The notes beneath the pieces are model-generated. The model saw only the letters and a list, made by a program, of their open reading frames with translations, made no database searches and was not told the DNA's origin. Positions 48,238 to 60,161 of a stretch of DNA of 64,000 bases are shown piece after piece. Origin of the DNA: Monilinia fructicola. Taxonomy: Eukaryota; Ascomycota; Leotiomycetes; Helotiales; Sclerotiniaceae. The stretch spans positions 1,240,501 through 1,304,500 of the forward strand of contig VICG01000004.1 in assembly GCA_008692225.1 (NCBI GenBank), read 5' to 3'. The position numbers were made by a program, and so were the translations under genes. Position 1 is the first letter of the stretch; each line of letters opens with the position of its first letter.

Positions 48238-50935
48238 TCAAAGCCAAGCATCTCCCTCACTATTGGCTCTATTCTGTGCAAAACTCAACTTCATATCGAT
48301 CTTGGGAGGAGCATTATCCACCACCCCACCAGTCACTTTCTTTGGACTAGTTTTTTCGCACTGGACTTTTATTCTCAGCACTAGGACCGCATCTCACATC
48401 TCTCGTCTCCCAACCATCTTCAATGGCCGCTGCAACCCAACATCTTAAGCCTGCATGAACACCACCATAAAATTTCTCCTTGCACAAACGCAAAGTGGAG
48501 CCCATGCATTTTTCCCACCCGGATATTCTCAATTCTTCTCGGATTTGGTTCCGTTCTCTCAGGGTAGGTAAAGACGCAATGCAACCGTTAACAATATCAA
48601 GGTGCGAAGCGAGATAATTAGTCGCATCCCATTCCACACCTCCGACATATGGCGCAGCTGGGACGGGAGGGAGTTCTTGTGGAAAGTATTTGATCATATA
48701 TGGAAGGTCAGGAGGAAGATCATCGAGCTGTTCTGGCGCGTGGCGTGAATTCGGACGAGGGATAACATTCAGATTGTGAAGGAAGATCCAGAAAACTTCC
48801 TTGGTAACATTCGTTACTTCTTTGCACCAAACCCGATAAGGACGTTGACGACGCATGTCGAGGACGAAATCAACAGGGCGTTGTGATTCACTTGGTTCAG
48901 GGTCGCGTAAATATGATAGGAGGAATCGAGCTCGAGTTGCGCGCTCGCTCAGAGTCGCCGATTTGAGGTAAGTGAATAGAAGCGAAGTTACAATATTCCG
49001 GGTCGTGAATTCAGCGGGCCCCTTCTTTTCTTCGTCAAAAAGCATGTGGAGCAGTGCTGGAAAGAGTGACTTTTGAATGACGTTGAGATGTTGAAGTGCT
49101 AAAGCTGTGGTGGAAAGTGCCTTCAGACAGAGCAGAACTTCATGAAGTAAAGCATCCTCATGTTCCTCTCTGCTGGACTGTTAGCCATGTTATCAAGATT
49201 TGAGCGGGCGCCACTGACCTCCATTCCACCTCCATAGTCCGATGCAGCAACCCCACTATCTCTTCCATTCCACCTTGACGAACAAAATTATCCGTCCAGG
49301 CCACCGTTTCGTTTCGTAACAAAAGCCTGAGCTTGTGCAATCTTCCAACCTCGACTAATTCTGGCTTCTGGACCTTTCGCAAATATGCCACAAAATCATC
49401 CGGGGTCTGTCCCTTGGCTTTGGCAATCAAATTTTGTGCCACTTGTGCGCCAGTCGAGGTCAGTGATTTACTTCCACCATTCAAGGATTCTATAGACTTT
49501 CGATTGCCCACGACCCCTTCCGATTTCTTATCCTTATCACCTGGACGTTCCTTGCTGGTCGATCTGGAGAGAGTGAACGTTCGACTTCTCGGTCTCTTCT
49601 TCTTCTTCACCTCGGGCACTTCCTCCGTCTTTGCATTTTCGCCACTGGTTTCACTGCCATGACTGGATCGTCTGATGGATTTCGCAGCCTCGGTCTCGGC
49701 CCAATCTTGCTTGATGAAATCCTTCTTCATCGACTTGGCAAGATTTCTCATCTTCCCTCGTTGATGCTCGGGGATATTTCGCCTATCCAACATCGCTTCG
49801 AATTCGGCATCGACATCTCTATCGTTAAGGGGTCTATCGGGCCGAAAGTCGCCGAGGTCGGTGTTTGTGCCGGTGTGTAGCCCCCGCTCTCTCCTCTTGC
49901 CTTTGCGGTAAAGTTGGAAACGGCCGCCATGACTCGCGAACCTCGAGTGCTATTCGTCGTTTTGATGGATGCCGCTGATGTTTCGGTGCTCGATCGTTGA
50001 AAGCTCGGTCTTGGCCGTAGGTCCATCGAAGTTCGAATATCGCAACTCTTCTTCTTTTCCGTGGAAACTTGTCTTGGAATGTCAACGCTACATCTGTTTT
50101 TGTTGTCCCCGCTAAACTTGCTATGAATGTCTTGGATGCTAAAACTGCTGGGTAAGTATGTGGAATGCGGCCGGGGTGATCCACCCTCTCGACCGGCAGG
50201 ATTTGGTTGTGTCCTGGGCCCATGATCACCGTTGCGTTGTTTACTGGGTGAATGGTTCTCGGGTGTATAGATGTCGATTTGATCCTCGAGAAACTTCCCC
50301 CCCAAAGGTTGTTTGGTGAACATTTCACTCGAAAATTGTGAGTATATTGGTGGGCGCGGTGAATGGTGTTTGGCGGATTCCGGGACAGGCGAAGAGAGCT
50401 CCGGTGTGCGATTCTCCTTATCTTTGGAATTTTGTTGTGCCAGCTCTACATCTAACTTGAGATTCTTGGAGGATCTCGGACGAGTCAGGAGACCCACGAG
50501 ACTCGTTGAGGATTTGGTCTTTTTAGGTTTGGTAGGAGACTTTTCTCGAATTGACGTTCCTTTGTTATACTCCTTCGCCGGAGTTGCCAATGACTTGAGC
50601 GACAATGCACTCAAGGTTTTCTTGTGCAATCCTTTACCCCCGAAGCCCGTCTTTGGTCGAATTCCTTCTTGAGAGGTAGTGTAAGGCGCCAGGATGGAAG
50701 ACGTTTGTTGGTTGCGTTGAATATCTGCGAGAGCGCGATGATGGTGGGTGTAATCCGTCGGAGATGGTATATCTTCAAAAGCTGGAGAAGCTACAAAAAC
50801 GTCATTTGGTGAAGTTGTAGGTGACAGAGATGTTCCTTCCGAAGGTGAGCGCTTGTGAATGAAAGCCTTTAATACCGATGCTGTCTTGGGGCGCTTGGAA
50901 TGAATTGATTCTGGGTAAGGAAAACTGGTAGCCAT
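48238..50935 (-). CDS. formin-like GBD/FH3 protein lacking FH1 and FH2; two apparent frameshifts
   Basis: Two exons on the minus strand: 50935-49219 and 49169-48238, with a 49-bp intron (donor GTCAGT, branch GCTAAC). About 440 N-terminal residues are Ser/Pro-rich and basic, likely disordered. They are followed by a Rho-GTPase-binding/FH3 armadillo region like that of fungal SepA formins (PDDFVAYLRKVQKPELV, LRNETVAWTDNFVRQGGMEE, SLPTLRERNQIREELRISGWEKCMG, WVAAAIEDGW). The chain ends about 20 residues after the GBD/FH3 block with DAWL, so the actin-nucleating FH1/FH2 part is absent. Two frame breaks: one base too few at GGGG 49829-49832 and one too many at TTTTTT 48351-48356 (plus-strand bases). 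Net length 882 aa. Probably a Rho-dependent polarity or septation factor. Confidence 0.8.
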
Positions 50936-50941
50936 GATGAA

Positions 50942-51018
50942 AGGTAGGACGGTAGGAAGGTAGGTAGGAAGGTAGGTAGGTAGGTAGGTAGGAAGGTAGG
51001 TAGATAGGTAGGCAGTTA
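50942..51018. repeat. (GGTA)n/(GGAA)n repeat just upstream of the GBD/FH3 start
   Basis: About 19 tetramers directly before the ATG at 50935. Read on the minus strand in the gene's frame they give Thr-Tyr-Leu-Pro units, and the frame stays open back to another ATG at 51064. Confidence 0.9.
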
Positions 51019-52247
51019 GAGAATTGATTGTTTTTAAAATGCTACATGCGAAAAGAGAAAACAAGACTTTTTGGCGTATGCGTATGTGTGTATGCGTATG
51101 TGTGTATGTGTATGCGTGTATGTGTATGCGTGTATGGATGAATGTGTATGTATTGTATGTATTGTATGTGTGTGTATTGAATGTGAATGATGTTATGATT
51201 GTTATGATGTTTATGATGTTATGATGTTATGATGGTTATGATGTTGCAAATAAATGCTAACTCATGGTAGGTAATGGGAATGGGAATGGGAGTGGGAATG
51301 GGAATGGGGGTAGGTAGAAGGGAGAGGAGGGAGGAGGTAGGAGGTAGTAATTGGTATGGCGATGGCAATGGTAAGGGTAATTGCAATCGCAATCGCAATC
51401 GCAATGACAATGACAATGGCAATGGAAATGGAAATGGCAATACAACAAGAAGTACCTAGGTAAGAGTAGATGCGGTAGATACGGCAGTAAGGTAGTAAGG
51501 GAGTAAGGTAGTAAGGTCAAGTGCAGTATGGATGTAAGTAGATGTCAGTAGGTGTCAGTAGATGTAATTAAGATGTAAGATGTAAGATGTAAGATAAGGT
51601 AAAGGTAAAATGTAAAGGCAGAGGTAATAATGTAAGGTACGGATCAATTGGACATGAAATTCCGCTTTTAATGAACGAACGAATGAATGAATGAGTTCTT
51701 GTTCTTATGATCAAAAAGGTCAATCAATCAAGTAAGTCTGGTGCAGTGAGTGGTGCAGTGGGTGGTGCAGTGGGTGGTGCAGTAGTGCAGTGGTGCTTGT
51801 ATTGATGGGTACCTAAGTCAACCAAACCAAACCAAATCAAATCAAATCAAATCAAATCAATTAAATCAATCAAATCAAACAATCAAGCAAGCAAACAAAT
51901 AATTCAAATCAATCCAAACCAAATCAAACTAATAATCCAATCCAGTCCAATCCAATCCAATCCAAATCCAATCCAATCCAATCCAATCCAATCCAAACTA
52001 GACAGACCCAGCAAAAATAAAAAAAAACTCACCCAAGGTTCATGGGTTCCCGCATCTACTACTTGTATGTACTAAGCAAAATGATTTGTTTAGATCTGTT
52101 TTGGGCAATGAGTTGCTATGGGCAACCATGAAAACGAAAAGTCGCGAATTCATGTGCTTGAGGGAAATCATAGAAAATAATGATTGTACCTTGTATTATT
52201 CTTTATTTCTCTCATTCTTCTTTATTTCTCTCATTCTTCTTTATTGA

Positions 52248-52390
52248 ACTATTTATTGTTATTTATTGTTATTTATTGTTATTTATTGTTATTTATTGTT
52301 ATTTATTATTTATTATTATTATTTATTATAATTTATTATAATTTATTATTATCTATTATTATCTATTATTATCTATTATTATTTATTAAT
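52248..52390. repeat. (TTTATTGTTA)n and derived TTTATTA repeats
   Basis: Five near-perfect decamers grade into ATTTATTATA and ATCTATTATT variants, making a continuous AT-rich repeat of about 140 bases. Confidence 0.85.
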
Positions 52391-53161
52391 CTTTATTATT
52401 CTTTATAAGCACTTCTTTTACTATTTATTATATCTATAGTATTTATTTCATATATAATCATTTTGTTTAATCATATCGTTATTAAATATATCTAATTCTA
52501 TCTTCTTAATTATAATTCCAAGGTTATCTGATTTATTCCAATGATTCCTCCATCTACATACCCATCCTTTCTACCCATTCAATTCATGTACTCCATCCAT
52601 CCATCCATCCATCCCATCTATTTCTCCTCCTCCTCAGTAATCACTATGCTTGATTTATTCCTCTATCCTTGATTCGAAACATTTCCAACTTTCCCTCTTC
52701 CACTCACTTACCAAGGATTGCTAATGGATTGGTTATTCAATCGGATGAAGGATATTCAATTGATTTGATGGGTCTCTCGTCTCGGGCTTCAACCTCATTC
52801 AATGGTCGCTTCTATTATTTATTGATTGACTGGATTGATTGCATTGACTGGATGGACTGGATGGACTTGGTGTGATGGACTTGATTGATTGATCTAAGAG
52901 TACCAAGAATTCAGACCTGGCATTAGGTACCTATCTAACTTGTAGATACTGCATCGTCTAACCAAATGATGCATCGTCTAACCAAATGATGATTAGATAC
53001 CTCCTACCTACAGGTAGGCACTAGGTAGGTAGGTATATTCTCCATTTTTCTCCCCCCCCCCTCTCTCCCACCCTCTCTCATCTAGAACTTCATAAACAAA
53101 ACATCTCAATGGCTTCCCCCTCAAAATTATTCTTCTATTCATTCTACTTTCATCCATCTTC

Positions 53162-54384
53162 CTACCAACTATATAATCCCCTTTGTCGATCAAATCCCCC
53201 TCTCAATTGACTCTCGGGCTTGATGAGCTTCCCTTGGAGAACCGTAAATTTTATGATCCCTTCACAATCTTCGGGTTTCACTCGTGCAAGCCACATGCAT
53301 TGGGCCGCACCTTTATCCTCATGCTCGCCCGGAATCGCTTTCGATGGTGCGAGATCCCCATCGGCTTTGGCTCTCTCGGCGCGATCCAATCCAAATGCGT
53401 CGGATCGTCGGTAGATCATGACGTTGGCACTATACTTGTGCCCTCCGACGTGAGATATAAAGTAGATGCCAACTCCGCCGGGTCGTTCATCATCCAGATC
53501 TCGGAAGAGTCCAAGGGGCCGCAAGTGCCTCTCGAATTCCTTCCTCAGCAATGGCGCACTTTGTCCGCATCTGGCATCGCGCGTCTTCTGCGAACAGAGG
53601 AGGATGAGCGCTCGGTGTGGCGATGGTCGAGAGGTGAGTGGTGCGACGGATGGGAGAGGTGCCGGTAGGGACGGGGGTATCGAAATAGCTTCCAGAGGGC
53701 TCATGTTGGTCGGAGCTTTGTCGATGAACTCTGTGATGAGCGTGGGTACGGATTGTGGCGTAACGTTCTCAATGACGATAAATGCCGGTAAGAGGATGAC
53801 CGTCGTAGGCTGCGAGTAATCGGCGGAATGCGACGGAGTGGGTATGTTGGAGGCCGAGAGCATGAGCTTCTGTGGTGGAGGATGAGCATTTCCCAAAGCG
53901 CGCGCGAGCATGTGAGGTTGGAGAGAGAAGGATAACTCACCCCATTGCTTGGTTTGACCGAACCGTGATCAATTGCTTGCATCACACTCCCCTTCTCATC
54001 CGCCACATCCCTCACCCAATCCGACTTCCCCGTCGCGACCAAAATATGTGTGCTCCAGCCCTTGACATGCCCGTATAACTTATCATCTTCATCGATCTTG
54101 AACCCCTTGGGATATTTGACATGACAGGACGCACAATCATGATCACAATCGTCGCCATCCACCGCCGGATCAACTTTGGGGAAGATCTTCTCAATCGGAG
54201 TATTTTCCGCCGGGGTTCCCGGGCTTGGAGTTGATTGGCCCGAGATGGTCTGCTTGGCAGAATCCAAGAACGATTTCAAGGTCGAAGCCATATTTTTCTT
54301 CTTGCGAGGAGGAGTCGAGGCAACGGGGATGGGAGTTCTGGTGGCATCACTGCCAGTTTTATCATCATTTCTATTGCCCGGCAT
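53162..54384 (-). CDS. Apd1-type sucrase/ferredoxin-like 2Fe-2S protein
   Basis: Two exons on the minus strand: 54384-53941 and 53869-53162, with a 71-bp intron (GTGAGT, CAG); 383 aa. The N-terminal half contains the CDHDCASC motif and the GHVKGWSTHILVATGKSDWVRDV segment of the sucrase/ferredoxin-like (Suc_Fer) family. The C-terminal thioredoxin-like part has C240 and C249 (C-x8-C) and H288 and H292 (HVGGHKYSANV). In yeast Apd1 equivalent Cys and His residues bind an unusual two-Cys, two-His 2Fe-2S cluster. Yeast Apd1 affects actin patches and redox drug sensitivity. Probably cytosolic. All four cluster ligands are present and the frame is clean. Confidence 0.9.
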
Positions 54385-55787
54385 TTTGTGGGGTTCAATA
54401 CTAGCTAGGTTGGTAGGTAGGTACTAGGGACTAGATCCTAGGTGCTAAAAGCACTAGGGACTAGGTAGGTCGATGCTAATATGCTCTTGAGGTGTGTAAA
54501 AGTATCCCACGTCGATATTGAACGATGATTGGGTGCCAGCAAGGTAAATCGTCATCATCCGGTGTATACGCGGAATTCGGGACCGAATAGAGTAGTTCCA
54601 GGTTACCAGTAGGATGTACTACAGTAGGTAGGTGATGAATGTACTGTGTACGTTCAGTGCAGCTGCGTTGAATTCTTTATCAGATCCGCTTTTAGGTTTT
54701 TATCAGATGGCTTGTGATTTGCGATTTGCGATTTGCGATTTGTGATTTGTGATTTGTGATTAATGATTATTGATTATTGATTATTGATTATTGATCATTA
54801 GATTCATGGAGCGAGCTCCGGTCGGTGGGAATGCCGATATACTGTACGTAGCTCCACGGATAAGTACGAATGTAATGATAATGGTATAGACGGTATGGTA
54901 TGGTATGGTATGGTGTGAATAATAGATACTAGATACTAGGTATTTGAGCTGATATGAATTTGAAGTTGAGCAAGATGAAAAGGAGTGAAGAGCTTTCAAA
55001 TAAGTCTGTTTGTCTGACATGCTTATTATATATATATATATATATCTCTCTCTCTCTCTCTCTCTACCTATCTGTCTATACTCCGTAGCTACCTACGACC
55101 GACGTATTCTGCAGCTGATCATTAATTCACCGTCGGCATTTTCCTTATGTCCGTCATTGTTGTGATTACCTACTCGAGTAGTAGTATTATTATTATCTTG
55201 GCTGTCATCTGGCATTGAATTACCTGGTACTTACCTATTAGTAGCTACCTGGGTATACAATACCAGCCTACCTAACACCTCCAGCTACGACCACCGTCCT
55301 ACGCATTCTGATACTCATTGTTCGTTCATCATCGGCATTTTCCTTATATCCGTCCGTCTTGTATATCTTTTCTACCGTTGACCTACCTACCTTATACCTG
55401 GTAGATACTAGATACTAGATACTAGATACTAACAAGTAATTAGGTACCCGTGGACCTAGGTAGTTCTTTCATATAGCTGATTCAAGCATTCAAGCATTCA
55501 AGTATCCAACAGTCCCATCCAAATGATTGATCAAGCCTCAAACACAAAATCCTTTCGGTCCCGAATGCCTTCATTATCTCCTCTTCAATCAAGAACACAT
55601 CTCGTATCCATCCATATCCATAATTCGTAATACTGTACCCACTTCATCATACTCCGTATACAGTCCTGTACAGACTACTCCGTAATTACAGTACCGACCT
55701 AGTACCTACCTGACGAGATAGTAGATACCACCTACAGCAAGTAGTTAAGATTTACAAATCACACATCACCCATCACATCATCTAATC
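54385..55787. promoter_or_regulatory. divergent promoter region of the Apd1-like and OB-fold genes
   Basis: 1.4 kb between divergent genes with no supported ORF. Rich in CTAGGTAG/ACTAGATACT motifs. TACTCCGTA occurs three times (55079, 55650, 55676). Tandem repeats: GATTTGC/GATTATT 54706-54796, (GGTAT)4 54894-54913, (TA)n(CT)n 55025-55067. This is the densest TACTCCGTA cluster in the window. Confidence 0.55.
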
Positions 55788-56951
55788 ATGTCACCCAAAT
55801 TTATATTCCTTGCAGGAGCACCGACGTCAGATTCACTCAATTGGGACGAATCAAATCTTCTCAATGACTTTACAGAGCCCTTCACCCAATTCCTGCATCT
55901 CGCTCAAGATTCCCCATGTCCGAACTCCGCCCGGAATAACATCACACGGAGTCGATTAGATTCCCCCACAGCTCCGCCCAATCCTGACTGGCGCCAACTT
56001 CCCCTCGAACGTCAGCATCTGACCACGGGTATTTCTCAAGATCACGCCTTGCAACCCATCTATCGTGGTCATGGTCTCGATTTCTTCTCGACTACTACTT
56101 TGATCTCGCCATCACAATCACAATCGCAATCGCCATCACTTGATGACGATCCGAACCTCTCCCCCAGCCACGAGAGGGAATTCGACGAAACCCTCTCCCA
56201 TTTCTACGAACATTCCTACGCCATCCACGCCGACATCCCCTCTTCTCAAATAGCCGCCCACGCCTCTTTCACTTCCACCACCCGCTCCGACGGCGATGCG
56301 TCGTTGTGCACCTCGCACTCAACCTCGCTCGATGAATCTCAATCAGTATTTCCCCCATCGGGGGCACGCGTGGAAGATGTTCACATCCCCGCGGCGGGCC
56401 ATCTGACGCATCTCAGAGATCTGCCCCAGGCGCAATATCTGTCGTCGATCGTGCCGCAGACCATGACGGTCAATCTCATCGTGGGCCTCATCTCCATCTC
56501 GGAACCGAGGGCGGTGGAGACGAGGCGAGGGGGCGACGTATCGCTCGTGGAGATGTTGGTTGGGGATGAAACGAAAAGCGGCTTCTCGATTAACTTCTGG
56601 CTGTCGGGGAAGGGGAAGGAGGAGGTTAGGCGATCGTTGGACAGTCTGCGGGTGCAGGATGTGGTGTTGGTGAAGAATGTGGCGTTGGGCAGTTTTCAGA
56701 ACAGGGTGCATGGTCAGAGTTTGAGGAAGGATATGACAAAGGTTTGGCTGTTGTATAGGGAGAAGATTGATCGGAGGGATGTGGGCGGCTGTTATGGGAA
56801 GGGGGATGTGGGGGGGAAGGAAGCTGCAGATGGGCAGTTGGCGAAGGTTAGGAGGGTGCGGAGCTGGGTGGAGGGGTTTGTGGGGGTGGTGAAGCCGCTG
56901 AGGAGGGGGGTGAAGAGGGCGCGGGAAGAGTTACCACCTGATACTCAATGA
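55788..56951 (+). CDS. putative OB-fold nucleic-acid-binding protein, function unknown
   Basis: A single exon of 387 codons. The N-terminal half is polar, Ser/Pro-rich and probably disordered, with an SQSQSQSPS strip near residue 107-116. About residues 215-330 form an alternating strand pattern typical of an OB fold: MTVNLIVGLISISEP, then VSLVEMLVGDETKSGFSINFWL, then LRVQDVVLVKNVALGSFQNRVHGQS, then TKVWLLY. The end is basic (RRVRSW...KPLRRGVKRAREE), which would suit DNA or RNA binding. Single-strand DNA or telomere-linked roles are possible but unproven. No signal peptide; likely nuclear. Frame clean. Confidence 0.75.
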   Translation: MSPKFIFLAGAPTSDSLNWDESNLLNDFTEPFTQFLHLAQDSPCPNSARNNITRSRLDSPTAPPNPDWRQLPLERQHLTTGISQDHALQPIYRGHGLDFFSTTTLISPSQSQSQSPSLDDDPNLSPSHEREFDETLSHFYEHSYAIHADIPSSQIAAHASFTSTTRSDGDASLCTSHSTSLDESQSVFPPSGARVEDVHIPAAGHLTHLRDLPQAQYLSSIVPQTMTVNLIVGLISISEPRAVETRRGGDVSLVEMLVGDETKSGFSINFWLSGKGKEEVRRSLDSLRVQDVVLVKNVALGSFQNRVHGQSLRKDMTKVWLLYREKIDRRDVGGCYGKGDVGGKEAADGQLAKVRRVRSWVEGFVGVVKPLRRGVKRAREELPPDTQ

Positions 56952-59068
56952 AGGAACTTTTTCATGAATGAATCGTTTTGTGAAAGACATCTCCCAAGGG
57001 AGTTATCTTGCCAAAGAGTCACCTCAAGGGAATCATCTCACGAAACTGTCATCTCCTCTCGTCAAAGAAAGACTCATCTCGCAAAACTGCCGCAGCACAA
57101 TCAAATCCCCCAATTACCTTCCGTAGCAACACATGCCCGGCCTCGGTCCCTCCACTTCTTCCCGCCAATGTCAATCCGCCCACATCCACATGATGGACAT
57201 CTCATCAATCTTCTACAAGTCAACCCCGCCATACCCAACCCTCATTCTTGGCCTGACCCTCTCTCCTTCCCTCCCAAAACAACCACCCAATCGAATGCCA
57301 CAGCATCGCGCAAGCAAAGTAAAGTCTCGTCCCCTTTCTCTCGCAAAAGAATTCCCCCTCTCTTCCATCCATCCATCCATCCATCCATCCATCAATCCAT
57401 CAATCCACCTCCTCGCTTCTCCACGCCACTGCTCGAGAGTGCAAAGTAGGAGAGGAAGAGGAGAGGAAGAGGAGAAAGAGAAAAAGGCACAAACCCATCA
57501 CATCAAAACCCACCCTTCCACCCACCCACGAATCCTCGCGCGTACCTCGCAGAATCGTGGTCATCGCATCACTGTAGCTAGCTAGCTAGCTAGAAAGAAA
57601 GAAAGAAAGAAAGAACGAACGAAAGAAGCCCGACTCGATGCGCGTTAAACTTCGTACCATCTCGCGCACTTTTCTCCGACCGCATCTTACTAACTGGTGG
57701 GCTATGTGGAATGGATATCCATCATAGCAACGAAACTTTGGACTCGGGAATCGAAATGGTAAAGCACGCAGCACGCAGCACGCAGCACACGCCAAGCACA
57801 AACCGAGAAACGACAGCGAGAAACGAGGAACGACAAACAACCAACCAACCAACCAACCTCCAGGGCGACCCTCAGAAACTCAAAACCCCAAAATCATGAA
57901 ACGCTTTGGCATGCTGAGATATGAATGTAATATGATATAATGTAATGTTATATGATATAATATGATATAATGTAATGTAATGTAATATGATGTAATATAA
58001 TATAATATAATGATAAAATATACTATACTGTACATCCAAACCTTATCCTTCAGGGCCCGGGGTGCACGCTAGAGTTTATGCGAGGCTTGGCTGGCTGGGG
58101 CTTGGGGGGTGCTGGTCGGAGGGCTGGGGAGGGATGGGTAGTCAGTCGGTTTTGTTCGGATGGTATGTGTGATGGAGGGAGAGGGCGGAAGCGAGGGCGG
58201 AAGCGAGGGTTTGAGAATTTTGGGGGGGGATGTTGGGTTGGGTTGGGGAGCTTGTTTGGGGGAGAGGGGGGTGGATATCGGGTGGGAAGTGGGATGGGGT
58301 GGGGTGGGATGGGATGGAATCGGAGATGGAGAGGGGGGTAGAGGGGCTATGTGTATATAGCTTTGGAGGTGGGAGTATTGCTTGCTTATTGTTGTTGCTT
58401 TCGTTTGTGTTATTGGGGGTGATGATGGGGTTGTCGGGTTGTAGGGCTGGAGGGTTTTGCAGTTTTTTGGTGGATTGGGGATTGGTGGGATGGGGGGTTA
58501 GGTTAGGGGTAAGAGTCGGAGAGGTGGAGAGGGTGGATGTGAAGACTTGGAGCTGGGGAGCTTGGGTTCGGAGGATTCGGGGATTGGGATCTTGTTTGGG
58601 GCTTGGGCCTTGGGCTTGAAGGTGGGTGACGTTTGGGGATGGTGGTGGTGTTTGCGGAGTTGTGTTGTATCTCTTTGGATTTGGGTTGAGGGGTGGAGGT
58701 TGGAGTTTCTGTGGGTGATGGGAAGGAGAAATGCAAGAGGATCTAAGCCATGGTACTGGCGGGACATTTTCATCTCATCTCATGCAAGGTCAAGGTCAAT
58801 GATCAAAGTTCGGCGAGGGCACCGACAACCTGGAATCATCAAATCACAAGCACCAGTCCAAAAGCACAAATGTCAGAAGTTCTGAAATCCGATTATGTAC
58901 GTAATAAAATATGTATATACATTCCAAAAAGTATGTACGCCAAGTCCGACTCCTTCGAGTGTCGCTCCGCAGAAGAGAAAATATTTACAAGAAACCAAAG
59001 AGCCCGCACGTGTACGAGCGGGCGTCGATGCAAACGGGGAATTGGGTGGGAGACGGGGGATCTACCAT
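56952..59068. other. gene-free region between convergent genes, with simple repeats and a G-rich stretch
   Basis: No supported gene. Repeats include (CCAT)n 57366-57390, (TAGC)n then (GAAA)n 57575-57616, GCACGCA units 57763-57789, (CCAA)n 57839-57858 and AATATGATATAATGT units 57927-58015. From 58078 to 58740 the plus strand is strongly G-rich, and the frames seen there are compositional. Confidence 0.6.
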
Positions 59069-60161
59069 TTACATGTAGCTGGCGTCGTAGTAGAACTCGC
59101 GGGTGTAGTCGGCACCCAAGACGGTGGTGATGTCGATGGCGGAGGAGAGCTTGGTGCTGAAGCTGGCGCGGGTGCCTGAGGCTCCTGGTCCGTAGTTGTT
59201 GTACCTATGGATTTATTAGTCTCATCATTCAAAGATTGGATGGGGGAGGGAAACTCACTCTCCGAAGGTCACGTGGTCGGTGTTTGCGGTAGAGGTGGAC
59301 CATTGTTCCCATCCGGCAGCCTTGATGTTGTCACCCAAGTAGCTGTTTTGGAAGACAGCTCTGGCGTAGTCTCTCCATGGTCTTCCGAGGGTGTTTTGGC
59401 CAGCAGGGATGCTGCTGTTGAGTCGGTCAATGTTGGAGTTGTTGATCACGTACCAGGAGTCGACAGAGTCGCTGGCACGACCAGAGGCGGTGATGGCTCC
59501 GTTGGAAATGGTTCGGATGTCGTTCTTCTCGAACCAAGCGAGGGCCTTCTCACCGAAGATGAAGTCAATGGCACCAACGATGAGGCACTTGGCGTAGAGT
59601 TGGTAACCAGCCTCGGCAAGGACGGTGTCTTGGAAACCCCAGAATTGAGTGGCGTAGAATCCGACGTTGGTAGCGTATGAAGAGAGGGCGAGGTTTTGAC
59701 CATCCTTGTTGATGTGGCCGAAAGTGTTCTTTGATGATAAGGTTGTAAATCTTAGTGTTGGTGTTGTGGGCACGGAAAGTGGCGGTCAAATCGTCAGAGG
59801 TGGTGTTGATGAGGGCAAGGTTGTAAGTGAGGATTGCCTCGTTGTTCTCGTAGGTACTGGCATCGGTGGTGTAACCTTGGATGGTGAGGTTACCTGCGAG
59901 AGATGGGAGGTAAACTTGCTCGAAGTAGTTACCAGGGGCAACGAAGAGGTATTGAGCATCGGTGGTAGTTGTGGACAGAGCGTCAATACCAGCCTGGAAG
60001 GTCTTGTGGGATCCGGCGGTGGCACCGGATTGATCAACTACAACTGCACCAGCTGGGGCAGAAGTGCGAGCATTGGAAACTGCACGAACTGGCGAGACAG
60101 GACTGGCAGCGGCGCTTCCAATGATGGAAGCGACCAGAGAGAGGATCGCAAAGGAACGCAT
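59069..60161 (-). CDS. secreted pectinesterase, carbohydrate esterase family 8; one apparent frameshift
   Basis: Two exons on the minus strand: 60161-59259 and 59204-59069, with a 54-bp intron (GTGAGT, branch ACTAAT). It removes methyl groups from plant-wall homogalacturonan. A signal peptide (residues 1-19) is followed by the right-handed beta-helix with all usual motifs: GNYFEQV (77-83), GFQDT (175-179, catalytic Q177 and D178), DFIFG (199-203, nucleophile D199) and GRPW (259-262, R260). The frame breaks once, by an extra base in the TTT at 59730-59732 (plus strand), between residues 143 and 145. Discounting it gives 345 aa, a normal fungal length. A TATA box lies about 100 bp upstream. Confidence 0.9.

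Larger units (their letters stand above)
50936..53161. other. gene-free, repeat-dense region
   Basis: Upstream of the GBD/FH3 gene and downstream of the Apd1-like gene. No supported gene. Repeats: (GGTA/GGAA)n 50942-51018, (GTATGTGT)n about 51080-51180, (AATGGG)n and (CAATCG)n 51270-51445, GTGCAGTGG(G)TG units 51740-51795, (CAAAT)/(CCAAT)n 51819-51995, (TTTATTGTTA)n 52248-52310 and (CCAT)n 52588-52612. One TACCTAGGTA lies at 51453-51462. Confidence 0.6.

Noticed and set aside
48238..50935. Full-length SepA/Bni1 formin
   Set aside because: No FH1 or FH2 sequence follows. The frame ends and repeat DNA begins.
58498..58773. Minus-strand Pro/Ser/His-rich ORF
   Set aside because: It comes from the G-rich composition of the plus strand and shows no motif or splice support.
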